A stretch of DNA of 64,000 bases, taken from Rhizomys pruinosus. Lineage: Eukaryota > Chordata > Mammalia > Rodentia > Spalacidae. Numbering within the stretch: the stretch's first letter is position 1; each line of letters starts with the position of its first letter. The translations under genes were made by a program, and so were the position numbers. The notes beneath the pieces are model-generated. The model was given only the letters and a program-made list of their open reading frames with translations, had not been told where the DNA came from and made no database searches. Where the stretch lies: NCBI GenBank assembly GCA_009823505.1, contig VZQC01005746.1, forward strand, positions 1,386,901 through 1,450,900, given 5' to 3'. Below, one piece after another: positions 48,278 through 59,049 of the stretch.

Positions 48278-48712
48278 AAATTTGACATTTTTAAAACTTG
48301 TAAAAAGCTTTAAAATTTCAAATGACTTATAAAATAAAAAAAAAAAAAAAATTGTAGTTAAAAATTGAAAAACAAAAAAAAAAAATAGGGGGATCTGCGA
48401 AAAATGTTAAAAATTGTTCTTAAAACACATGTGGAGGTTTTTGAAATGCTAAATTTTTATTATCATATGTCATAAACATCACAAAGGATAGAAATAGACC
48501 ACAGAAAAATTATATATTTCTTTACATGTCAAAAAGAACAATTTGAAGTTATTTCTGCAGAATCCAAATCAAAATATTATTCCTTAATGAATGGACACCT
48601 TAATCTCATCACATAGGAAACATATGACTATTTAAAGCAAAATATTTGTAATAAGAATTTCAATAGCATGAATCCAAATTGTTATATCATTTTATTAATG
48701 TGGTATAGTCAT
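48278..48712. other. unique AT-rich DNA
   Basis: A-runs at 48339-48351 and 48372-48384. No recognised element. Confidence 0.4.
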
Positions 48713-49142
48713 CTGTTCTAGTTCTGTCTTCCATTGCTGCTGACAAAAGACTCTGCCGACACCAACTTGGGGAGGAAAGGGTTATCAGTTTACATCTCCT
48801 GGGTCACAGTTCATCACTTACGTGCGCAGTCCCAAAGGCAGGAACTCAGGCGCAGGAAACCTGGAATGGTCAGGAGCTGAGCACAGGCCATGAGGAAGTG
48901 ATTCACTGGCTTGCTCCCATGGCCCATGCCCCAGCCTGCCCTCTTTATACAAGTACAAAAACTCGGCCCGCCGTGGCACACTAGGGGGCTGGGCCCTCCC
49001 ACATCTACTCAACAATCAAAACAATCAAAACATACTCCACAGATGTGGGCCACAGGCAAATCAATGGAGCCACATCCACAATTGAAGCTCCCTCAACCCA
49101 TGTGTGTTCAAGTTGACACTGAGAGCTATCAGCACAGTCATC
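48713..49142 (-). repeat. rodent ERVL/MaLR-type solo LTR
   Basis: Same LTR type as 25498, in reverse: ACTTGGGGAGGAAAGGGTTAT, GGGGGCTGGGCCCTCCCAC, GTGTTCAAGTTGACACTGAG. Less diverged than the others but with scattered indels. Confidence 0.6.
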
Positions 49143-49194
49143 CCAATAAAAAAAACAAACGTACAACTACTATGTAAGTCAAAATACTACTTCT

Positions 49195-49425
49195 GGGGCT
49201 GGAGAGATGTCTAGCAGTTAAAGCATCGACTGCTCTTGCAGAGGATCCTGAGTTCGATCCCCAGTACCCCATGGCAGCTGAGAACCATCTGTCCTAACTG
49301 CCCAGGTCCAAGTTGATATGAGCCTCTATTCTGATCTCTGCAGCATTGTAGACACAGATGCAGCAAACTGACATGCATACAGTGGCTTCATACACATAAA
49401 AATAAATAAAAATTAAAAAATAACT
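49195..49425 (+). repeat. B2 SINE with indels
   Basis: GGGGCTGGAGAGATGTCTAGC head, GTTCGATCCCCAGTACCCCAT box region, ending CATACACATAAAAATAAATAA. Disturbed in the middle by indels. Confidence 0.9.
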
Positions 49426-49689
49426 ACTTCAGTTATCACACTCAAATAAATAAATTTTGTATGTCAGAGTCATGCATCCTCTTACATTGAATTCCCAATC
49501 ACAACTTACAAAACATTTAATCTACCTGTATACATATAAAAAGATGGAAAGATAAGAAAATGTGATAAATAAATGAAGAAAAAAAAAAAAACATTGCTTT
49601 GAAAGAATAAAGTCTTTCCTTGCCACTATATGAGTTGACCTGATAAATTAAATATAAGTGACAATTAAATATATAAAGTGTAAGTATAC

Positions 49690-49885
49690 CTCGAGAGATT
49701 ATACAGTAGTTTATGTGCACTGCCTGGTTTTGCAGAGGATACCCTGTTTAGTTCCTAGAACCAACATGGGTGCTAACAACTGACTGTAATTCTAATTCCA
49801 GGGGATTCTGCATACTCTTCTTTCCTCTTTGGATATTGAACATGAGTTCATATAAGTACAAAAGGTGAACACTGCTACAGATAAA
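49690..49885 (+). repeat. old B2-type SINE
   Basis: Diverged copy with CCAACATGGGTGCTAACAACT and AATTCTAATTCCAGGGGATTC. Confidence 0.7.
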
Positions 49886-50880
49886 ATGAATCAATATTTT
49901 AAATAAATATAATTTAAAGGGCAATACTTATTATTATTATATTCCAAGGTAAGACAATAGTAAGGCCTAATGCAAAAAAAAATTTTAAAGTTTAACAAAT
50001 TCCATTAAAGTTGCATAATTTCCCCCAACCAGGCTTAAAACAGAGGTTAACTTTTGTGCCATTAAGATATCTTCACTAACCAACATGAATTACTTTAAAA
50101 TTGGAATACCATAAAATCAATAGTCAAGTATAATAAATATAAGATTGATAAGATTTTTGAAAGGATGAAAGAGTAACAAGAGGATATTCTTATGTGGAAA
50201 TATTTCTTACATTTGAATAATGTAATGTGAATGAGAGATCTAAGGTATTAAATACTAGAGAGGCAAGTTTATTCATACAATTAGTCTTGTGTAAGGTCTG
50301 ATCAAAATATGTCTTAAAATTCACATATTCTCTTGCTTTAGATTCAATAGAATGTGAATTTATGATATTGGCCCAATGTGAAATCAGAAACTCTGATTCA
50401 ATGGAAAGCTCATTTACTGAGATTCAAACCTAAAAAATGAACACAATGAATGATATCACAGATACCAAAGAAAATTATTGTTGAAATTGAACATGATGTT
50501 AGTTTATCTCAAAACTAAATAAATAAAACATGGAGCACATAAATGCAATGTTGAAACAATTTGTAAGTAGTACATATATTCAATAAAATACAGAGATAGC
50601 AGTTTAGAAAGCAAAAACTAAGCATGGGAAGCAAATGTATATCCATGAAATAGTACAGGAAATTCAGATATAAAACTTAAGTTTGAGGGCCAATCAGTAG
50701 TTGGCACTAAGGGAAGACACAGCCCCATTTTAAATACTCTAATAATTTGAAAATCAATTTGCTTTAAAAATTGTTGACAACTTGAAAGAAATAATTTTAA
50801 TTTTCAATTCACCAAATTAAACTGATATTATAAATTTATGCATTATATAAAAATTAAATACTGTACTGCTAAAAATTAAT
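49886..50880. other. unique AT-rich DNA
   Basis: About 1 kb, very AT-rich, with no recognised element. Confidence 0.4.
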
Positions 50881-50882
50881 TC

Positions 50883-50972
50883 CATCTCTCTCTCTCTTCT
50901 CTCTTCTTCTCCTCTCTCTATATATATTATATCATATATATACTATATTATATTGATATATATGATATATAC
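50883..50972. repeat. (CT)n-(TA)n low-complexity tract
   Basis: TCTCTC-rich stretch merging into TATATATTATAT sequence. Confidence 0.9.
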
Positions 50973-51256
50973 ATTCTCTTCTTTCTTTGGAGACAACTTT
51001 GTTGGAGTTTTCAAAGACACAAGATCTATATTCAAAATAGGAGAGAGTAATCAATTTATTACCTTTCTTATTTGCTTTGGACCTGATATCACATTATCAA
51101 AACAAGAAATTGGAAGGTCTTATCTTCGTGAAATGTAAATGTTTACATTTATGTTGCCTCCATCAACACAGATCCCTTATTTTTTTTATACAATATTTGA
51201 AATTTTTTTTTTCCCCCCCCCAAACTTCTTTCATTTGTACAAGTGTAGTACCTGCA

Positions 51257-51345
51257 TATATTTTTATTATATTTTTATTTTTATTTTATTTTTATTTTAT
51301 TTTTATTTTATTTTTATTTTATTTTCATTTTATTATTTATTATCT
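51257..51345 (-). repeat. (TTTTA)n tract, L1 tail
   Basis: On the minus strand this is (TAAAA)n directly after an L1 3' UTR, so it is best read as an expanded L1 poly(A) tail. Confidence 0.85.
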
Positions 51346-51660
51346 AAAGCCAATTTTTATTGAAGCATCATGCATTTCATAAAAGATTTCAAATCAAATC
51401 TAGACCCATGCCCTGCTCCCTGCCTATGACCCCACTGAGCTCATGCATTCTGCCAAACATGCTTTTCGTCTCGTTCTCAGTCTCTCTCAAAATTCTCAAA
51501 GCAGAAGTTTACTATTTCATGCAGAAGTTCACCATTTCAGTCAGTTCTTTGACACAGTCTTTCTGTTGTTGTTATTCCTTCCAATATGTATCACTCCAAA
51601 ATATGCACATATGCTTGTCACATATATCATAAGTTTTAGCATCTTCAGCTTATGATTGTT
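51346..51660 (-). repeat. L1 3' UTR fragment
   Basis: Complement of the L1 3' UTR end: TTTTTATTGAAGCATCATGC, CATGCATTCTGCCAAACATGC, AGTCAGTTCTTTGACACAG, TTCCAATATGTATCACTCC. Confidence 0.75.
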
Positions 51661-51690
51661 TTTCTTTATTAGGCTAAAAGATGTCATTTT

Positions 51691-54090
51691 TTTAATAAAT
51701 ATTTTTTTTTATTGATGCTTTGTGTATTTCATGCAACATTTTTCCAATTCCAAGCTACAGGCAATCTTTCCCCCCACCCCACCCCACCCTCCCACCCACC
51801 AATCATGCATTCCACCAAAAGTTTTGCATCTTTCTCTGCTTTTTTGTTTTGTTTTGTTTCATTTTTTTAACAATAAGTGATAATTTGTGAGTACAAGCAT
51901 CCTTCATGTAAAACCAATTTGCAAAGCAGTTGTGCCCAAACCCACACAAGCTTCATGGTCCCACTCCACCAGGGGTGGCGTTGTATGTTCAATCAAGTTG
52001 ATCAAATGAGTGTCCAGTCTATATTGTTGTAATTTCACCATTAACCCCAATCGAACCCTTACATTTATACCATTGGCCCCTCTTCCGCAGATTGTTCCTA
52101 GGCTTAGAAAAGGGGCACAGGTGGATCAACAGAAGAAAATGTAAATCATGAATTAACATACATCCAAACATCTGTCTATACCAAAGTAACCTACCATAAC
52201 AATTAGTACGTTTAAATACCTATATATCTAAATTGTGTTGTGTGTTCATTAGTAGGATCAAAAGATGTCATGTTTAAAGGCTCCTCCTTGGCAAGCCCAA
52301 ACCACCATCAGTTCTGCCCTTGTGTTCCACCTGGGGTCTTTCCCTTCCAATGGTCACCAAAATGAGGTCCAGTAAGCACCGCATCCTATCTTGATCTCCT
52401 GTACTGTCTCCATGATATAGCCTGGGTAGTCCAACAATGACAGTCTGTATCTGAAGAGGATGAAATCCCAGAGCCCCAGTAGTAGCTCAGTCCATACGTT
52501 GGATGTCTCAGCAGTCCACATCTGGCACTAAAATTTTGGAGGATTCTTGGAGAACATGTGTCTTCTATCCATATTGGAAGTTGAAAAGTTGTGTCTTCTC
52601 ATCTTTGAAGGATGGAAAAAGCAGTGACAGCCCAGGGTAGCTCCACTTGCCAGTAAGACAGGCAAAAACAACTCGTTCTTTTTTTTTTCTAACTTTTTGT
52701 CTTTTTACTAAGATCTCAAGTTTTATACCGAGAAGTACAATTTCTCAGGCATTACTATTTATTTATTTCTGGTTATACTTTCCTTTTGGTTGTTTAAGTT
52801 CACACATTTATCCCAGATTACCAAGGTTTTTGTTTTCAAGGTAACTGAGGATCTTGTCCTAAAGGGTCATTCAGGTCTGGGGAGTGGAGGGGTCGCCCCT
52901 GGCTTGTTTTGGCTTTTAATCACAAGTTCCACATCCACTGGAAGACAAAATCAGAGCTGCTAGACCAGGCTTCCATTTTTGAAGCATGAGAAGACTTTTC
53001 CTTTTTATAGACTGGACAGTGGCTAAGTCCCATTAGTGGATCTCCAAGACCTCCCTGCACAGGAAGACTGTGACTCACAATTGCAGGACATTTCAAGAGA
53101 TGCCCACATACATAGTCCCGACTTGGTTGACTTCTGAGGCAAGGAAAAGAAGTTATCCTTAAGACCCTTGGCCAAATTGGTATGGGTGTTTAAGTATGGT
53201 AGTTAAGCATCCAAAAGGCTAGTTACATGAGCCTGATTCTTTTCAACTATGTATAATATTTAGAAAATGCTTGGAGAAAAGCTCAAGCAGCCTTGTATAA
53301 GAAATACTAAGAAGCACTCTCATAAAATAGATACCCTTGTTAGATATAATGTCATGACAAACTAGTTTTTTCCACATTTCTTTGATCTTATATTACTCTA
53401 AAATGCATACATAACCTCCATCCATATGCCAAAAATTCCTAAGTCTGAAAATAAATGGTAGCTTAGTTCTAGAAATCTGTTAAGGGATTCACAATATAAT
53501 TAGCACAGTTTTTTCAAGATCACGAGGAACTAAAACATTAACTTGCTCAGTTGCCTTACAGTTTAGTAATTGGCATAGCATCCACAGATGAGGGATCATT
53601 ATTTTTATTTTTTTTTTCTGATGTGTTATCTTCACTTAGACATACTTCTAGTTCCATCCATTTACTTGCAAATGGACAATGTCATCTTTCCAAAAGCATT
53701 TAATTACTTTATTTATTTATTTATTTATTTATTATTTATATTATTCTTTATGTGTAAGACTGTACTCTGCATGTAGGTGGTAACAACCCTGTGCTGTGCA
53801 GTGCCTCATGAGTTCAGAAGAAGGGCATTGGATTACCCTGGAATTGGATTTAAAGATGGATCTTAGCGCCTGGATACTGGGTGCACCTGCGGGATCGAAC
53901 ATTGGGTCCTCTGCAAGAGCAGTCGGTGCCTCTTTCAACCACTGAGCCATCTCTCCAGCCCAAGCTCTTTTCCTTTTTCATTACATAGAACTCCTTGGTA
54001 GATGTACCAATTTCTCTATCCACGTCATCAGTAGGGTACTTTGGGTTGTTCCAGCTTCTTCCTATATGTGAAGAGAGATATGCTTTCAGG
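51691..54090 (-). mobile_element. L1 3' end with a long 3' UTR
   Basis: Reading right to left: the last part of ORF2 (complement of TCTATCCACGTCATCAGTAGG, 53990-54085), a B2 insertion, then a 3' UTR of about 1.8 kb ending in T-rich sequence at 51691. ORF2 is only a short, frame-broken C-terminal piece. The segment 51870-52260 recurs at 54535-55030. Whether the whole 3' UTR is L1 or includes a second repeat is not certain. Confidence 0.6.
53700..53962 (-). repeat. B2 SINE in L1, with indels
   Basis: Complement of B2 with a (TTTA)n tail (53708-53745), GGAATTGGATTTAAAGATGG and ending GAGCCATCTCTCCAGCCC. Unduplicated type. Several frame-breaking indels. Confidence 0.93.
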
Positions 54091-54534
54091 TTGAGCCCTA
54101 GGAAATCCCCCATCTAAACATCTTGCACTAAATACCTGCATATATGTAAGTTGCCACCAAGTCATACAATGCCCACAAGGTAGAAAAACAGAAACAAAAC
54201 AAAACAATAAAAGCTTAAGATTCCACAGAACAGGAGTTACAAAAGAATTTGATTCATGCTTAGAAACAGTATTCTTTGGAAGTGTAGAGATGGATTTTCT
54301 TGTAGTATGCACCACTTGATAATCACCTTGTTTTGGAAATGATTATTCTTTATATATTTGGTTATTAAATACAAAAAATGAGCTATTTCTGCATCACAGA
54401 AAAATCCCAATGTCTCATAGTTTCTGTGATGTTCTTCAAGTTATAATAGAGGAAGACTTGTTTTTCTTAGACAGCATGTAAACTTGTTTATATAGTGCCC
54501 TTTAATTATTAATTTACTCTTCTTTTATTTCATT
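54091..54534. other. unique AT-rich DNA
   Basis: No recognised element. Confidence 0.4.
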
Positions 54535-55030
54535 TTTTAACAAAATTATAATTTGTGAATACAAGCATCTTCATGTAAAACTAACTTATCAAGCAGATTG
54601 TGCCCAAACCACACAGTCCTAAGCCCACCATCAGCAGGGAGGCTTGTATGTCATCAAGTTGATCAAATTAAGCGTGCCAGTCTATCTGCTGTAGTTTCAC
54701 CAATGTCACATCCCACAATCACAGCCCTTACATTCTACCACACACCCCCTCTTCACAGATTGTTCCCTAGGCTTAGAAAAGGGCACAGGTGGACAAGAAG
54801 AGAAACAGTCTACTTTCTCCAGAGATTTTTTTGGACTCTGATCAGTTTCTGACTATTTCCTTTCATGGGCTGACAGTTTGTCCAGGAATAACCTTTCCAT
54901 CCTACTAATGAAGCACAAGCAATTAGATATATAGGTATTTAAACAATACTAATTATTATGGTAGGTTACTTTGGTATAGACACAGATGTTTGGATGGTAT
55001 GCTAATCCATGAATTACATTTTTTTCTGTA
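54535..55030 (-). mobile_element. 5'-inverted L1 3' UTR copy
   Basis: 54535-54798 repeats the segment at 51870-52130 in the same orientation (AATTTGTGAATACAAGCATC). From about 54799 to 55030 the neighbouring segment appears in reverse complement: GGTAGGTTACTTTGGTATAG is the complement of the stretch near 52180-52200. This is the two-part layout left by twin priming. Confidence 0.7.
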
Positions 55031-55410
55031 AAAGATGACTAGGTCTTACTGTGGCTTGTTACAGTGTAAGGAATCATCTCTGAGCCTTTAAGCTGAACAA
55101 ATTTAGCTCCATGAAAATATTACCACATTTTTACTGTATTTTTCATCTTATTGTCACTCAATAAACTTATGTATGGAATATGGAAGCAATGTCAAGTATT
55201 TCAAGGGAAATAGGCTGACTTTATTGTCCTGTTCACAGTTGTTTACTGTAGCACTGGATGGTGATATGGGAATTAAACAGCTCTGTCTATAAGTGAGTAA
55301 AAGTTGTTTTCCCACTGTAGCCTGAAGTCTTGCACCTGATCTACATGAGAGGAAGAGGAAGGACAAGTCTTTCAAAATCCTATCAGGTATGTGGAAACGT
55401 TGGAACACTC
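55031..55410. other. unique DNA
   Basis: No recognised element. Confidence 0.4.
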
Positions 55411-55510
55411 AAGATCTTCTTCTTCTTCTTCTTCTTCTTCTTCTTCTTCTTCTTCTTCTTCTTCTTCTTCTTCTTCTTTCATCTTCGTCTTCATCTTCGT
55501 CTTCTTCTTT
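55411..55510. repeat. (TTC)n microsatellite
   Basis: About 22 perfect TTC units to 55478, followed by interrupted TTCGTC/TTCATC variants. A purine/pyrimidine mirror tract of this type can form triplex DNA. Confidence 0.97.
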
Positions 55511-55948
55511 TCTTTAAAGGAAGATCATAGGAAACCTTGTTTGCTTCTTTGGCTAGTAAGTTTATCACTGATTTAAAGTTAACTGAAACACTTGATATAA
55601 CATATACAAACTGAATGGAGTAATAATAGGATAAAGAAACACAAAAACCTTATCTTCTAAATCAGTAGTTCCCAAATGCAGCCATTACTGTTATTGGTGA
55701 TGCCATCTTTCTAACCCTAGATCGCTAATATTTTTATTCACAGTTATTTTTAATTCTCCTAATAGTAAAACATTTTCATGCAAATATAAGTATAAATCTC
55801 ATTTAAGGGCAATATTCATAATTGGCTAAATACTTTCTTTTACAGTAGTTAGTAGGATAATAGAATAACTACAATGTGGTCTAGTTTCATAGAAATCAAA
55901 AGCTAAAATACTGTAATCAAATAGTTTACATTTCATAATCTATGACAT
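55511..55948. other. unique DNA
   Basis: No recognised element. Confidence 0.4.
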
Positions 55949-56095
55949 GAGCCAGATATGTTGGCATAGTCCTTTATTCCCAGCACTTGGGGGGCAGAGA
56001 CAGCTGGATCTCTATGATATTGAGGCCAGCCTATTCTAGATGCCAGCCTGTGAAACAGTGAGACCCTTTCTCATAAAAGAAAATAAAAGAATATT
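55949..56095 (+). repeat. old B1 SINE
   Basis: Diverged B1: CCCAGCACTTGGGGGGCAGAG, TTGAGGCCAGCCTATTCTAG, GTGAGACCCTTTCTC. Confidence 0.88.
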
Positions 56096-56268
56096 TGGTT
56101 TACACAAGCATATATTTATTAATATGGACTCTACAAAATACACATTTCTTCAAATTTGGCTAAGGAAATGGTCACATTGTTTTTGATTCTTTGTTCAAGG
56201 ATTTTTAGGAAAAAATAACATTGCATATGGTAAGGTAGTGAATTTAGGAAATAGGCAATTTTCTTCTG

Positions 56269-56276
56269 TGCATATG

Positions 56277-56311
<35 letters not shown>

Positions 56312-56464
56312 TCTTTTCAAGACAGGGTCTCCCTGTAGCCCCAGCTGTCCTGGAGCTCACTCTTTAGACCAGACTGGCCTTGAACTCACAAAGATCCGCC
56401 TGCCTCTACCTCCTAAGTGCTAGGATTAAAGGCATGTGCCACCATGCCCGGCTGCATGTGTCTT
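56269..56464 (-). repeat. B1 SINE with near-perfect TSD
   Basis: A T-tail of about 32 nt, then the complement of a full-length B1 ending CCACCATGCCCGGC. The flanks TGCATATGTCTTT and TGCATGTGTCTTT differ at one position, as expected of a TSD. Base quality looks normal again here. Confidence 0.95.
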
Positions 56465-57100
56465 TGTAAAAGTAATATTCATATTTTACATGAGATTTGG
56501 CATATTGTTAACATAAAACTCAACCCTCTCTACATGAATGCAGAGAAACATTTTATTTCCTTGAGCTCTACCATAAATTGATCATGTAGTCATTTAAAGA
56601 CACAAGCTGTAATCATATGAACTAGACATCAACTTTTGCTTAAGGGGTTATTCATGTAGAGGTATTAAGAATTTTTAGATAGGTTTTATTTAGAGATAGT
56701 TTTGAGATAATTGTTTTATCAGTTCATTTTCTCCAATAGTACTAGAGGTCAGGTTTTTTGAGGTGATTGAGCACCTATATTTTTACCACATTACCTCAGT
56801 CTCTATGTAATCTTGATATATTTGCACTTAATTAGGGAGATCAACAAAGTGAGAACTTTGATCCTTGTCTAGTGTATATTTTTAGCATTAAAAATGTGAA
56901 CTCATTAACTTATCCAGAAAATACTAACAAAATCATCCAAATAAAACAAACAGAATAAAGATATCACATGAGCGAGTGGAGAGAGGCGACAAATATATAC
57001 TTTTTGTGTGTTAAAAATATTGAAGACTCTGTGGGAAGGCCAGGGGTGATACTGGTGTGCAGCCTTGCTGCTCAGCCAAGTACTTGACTCCCTACCTTGG
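56465..57100. other. unique DNA
   Basis: No recognised element up to the L1 5' region. The exact L1 start is not visible. Confidence 0.4.
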
Positions 57101-57684
57101 GGAGCAGAATTTAGAGAGGCAGACATGAGAGACTTGGCAGGTAGGCCAGGAGTAGTACACACAGAGCCAAAGGAGTAACACCCCCCCCCTCCACTCATGC
57201 TACTGATACTGTAGTGGAGAATATAAGCTGCTGATTCTCTGTTTGGGACAATCCAGCAGGCACACTGCCAGTGATTCTAGCCTACTCCAAAAAACTGTGA
57301 GGAAGAAACTGTCAGGAAGCAGAGTGATTGACCAACCAGTCCTCCATATTAACATTTGAGATTAAAACCAGAATCCAAACAAACAAACAAACAACAACAT
57401 TAACAACAAAACACAAATCCACATGACAAAGACACACAAAAAAAAGAAGAGAAAAAAAAAACAATATGGGAAAAGTTCATAATAAATCCCCACCAAACTC
57501 TTATTAGTCGTGTAGAAGAGCATGGCAATGAGATCTCCCTAGAAGGAAACCAAGACACTGACCTTAGAAGAACAATTGTAGCCATATTCAAAAAAGTCAA
57601 AGAATATAAAGAACAATTCAGAGAGCTTAGGGGAGGGAATGAAAAATTCCTGAAAGACCTAAAAGTAAAGAATGATAAACTCCA

Positions 57685-57815
57685 GAAGATAACTAGAGGG
57701 AGATAATGACAAATTCTGAAAAGAACTAGAGGAGGAGAAGTGCAAACTCAAAAAGAACTAGAAGAGAAATACAAACTCTGAAAAGAGCTAGAGGGAGAAA
57801 AAGAAAACTCCTGAA
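57685..57815 (+). repeat. tandem coiled-coil units in L1 ORF1
   Basis: About four degenerate units of 30-33 bp, each centred on an AACTAGAGGGAG-like core (57691, 57724, 57756, 57786) and encoding KELEGEK-like sequence. This corresponds to the length-polymorphic region of rodent ORF1. Confidence 0.7.
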
Positions 57816-58603
57816 GGAAGTGGAAACACTGAAAAGATCTCAGGCTGAAAGGAAAAGACAAAGAAACTGAACAGCAAAGCAAGGAGCTACAAGAAGAGAA
57901 TGAAAAGCTCCAAAAGGAAGTGGAAATACTGAAGAAATCACAGGATGAAATTAAAAAGGAAATTTAACATTCCTCCAATCAGCAGGAAAGGATGGGAAAA
58001 AGCCTCAGAAGCAGAATGGATGAAGCAGAAAAAAAGAATATCAGACCTACAGGACAACATGGCACAACTAGAAACCTCAAGTTAAGATTATGAAAATTAA
58101 AAAAAAAAAATCCAAGAGTAAAACAACCAGGAAATGTGGGACACCATGAAAAGACCAAGCCTCCACATCATAGGGATAGAGGTAGTAGAAGAATCCGAAG
58201 ACAATGGTATTGAGCAGATCTTCAACAGGATAATTGAAGAAAATTTCCCCAAACTGAAAAAAAGACAAACCCATAAAAATACAAAAAGCACACAGAACAT
58301 GAAATAGAAAAAGACCAGAAAAGAAATCTCCCATGCCATATCATAGTTAAAATACTAGATACTCAAAACAAAGACACAATACTGAAAGCCAGAAGAAAAA
58401 AACAACATGTTACATATAAGGGGAAACTCATTATGTAATGGCAGCTGACTTCTCTGTGCAAACAATGAAAGCAAGAAGAACATGGACCAAAGTATTCCCA
58501 GTGCTAAATGACTTTAGATGCCAAGCCAGATTACTATACCCAGGAAAAATCTCAATTATACTTGAAGGAGAAAGAAAAATCTTTCATGACATAAACAAAA
58601 TAA

Positions 58604-58883
58604 AAGAATGCATGTAAAGGGGCTGGAGAGATGGCCTAGCGGTTAAGAGTAACGACCACTCTTACAGAGGACCCAGGTTTGATCCCCAGAACCCACATGG
58701 CGGCCAAGAGCCATCTGGAACTCCAATTCCAGGAGAACTCCAGTTCCAGGGGAATCCAATACCCTCTTCTGACTCTGTGGCATTGCACGACACAGGTGCA
58801 CAAAGTTGCATGCAGACAGTACACTCATACACATACAGAAATAAATAAAATTAATAAAAAAAATTCAAAACAAGAATGCATGT
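58604..58883 (+). repeat. B2 SINE inserted in L1 ORF1, 12-bp TSD
   Basis: Duplication-bearing B2 starting at 58619 (GGGGCTGGAGAGATGGCCTA). The TSD AAGAATGCATGT occurs at 58604-58615 and 58872-58883. It postdates the L1. Confidence 0.96.
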
Positions 58884-59049
58884 TAAAAAAAAACTTTAGA
58901 AAACACTCTAAGCAATTGGAAGATCAGAGGAAAAGAGCAACTATCCCCAAGCAACTAAAGAAAGAATTTTATAAAAGCATAACAGAGTAAATGAAAACCT
59001 AGAGCAAGAATGTAAAGAAAAACAACTTGAAAGGAAGCACATCTATCAA

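Larger units (their letters stand above)
57423..58910 (+). pseudogene. L1 ORF1 remnant
   Basis: ORF1 encodes the L1 RNA-binding chaperone. The start region is ATGACAAAGACACAC. A coiled-coil part follows (FKKVKEYKEQFRELRGGNEK), then tandem Glu/Lys-rich units (57685-57815), a second coiled-coil stretch (ELQEENEKLQKEVEILKKSQ) and an RRM/C-terminal part (IFNRIIEENFPKLKK, then RRTWTKVFPVL and ARLLYPGKISI). Multiple stops and frameshifts break it. Confidence 0.85.
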
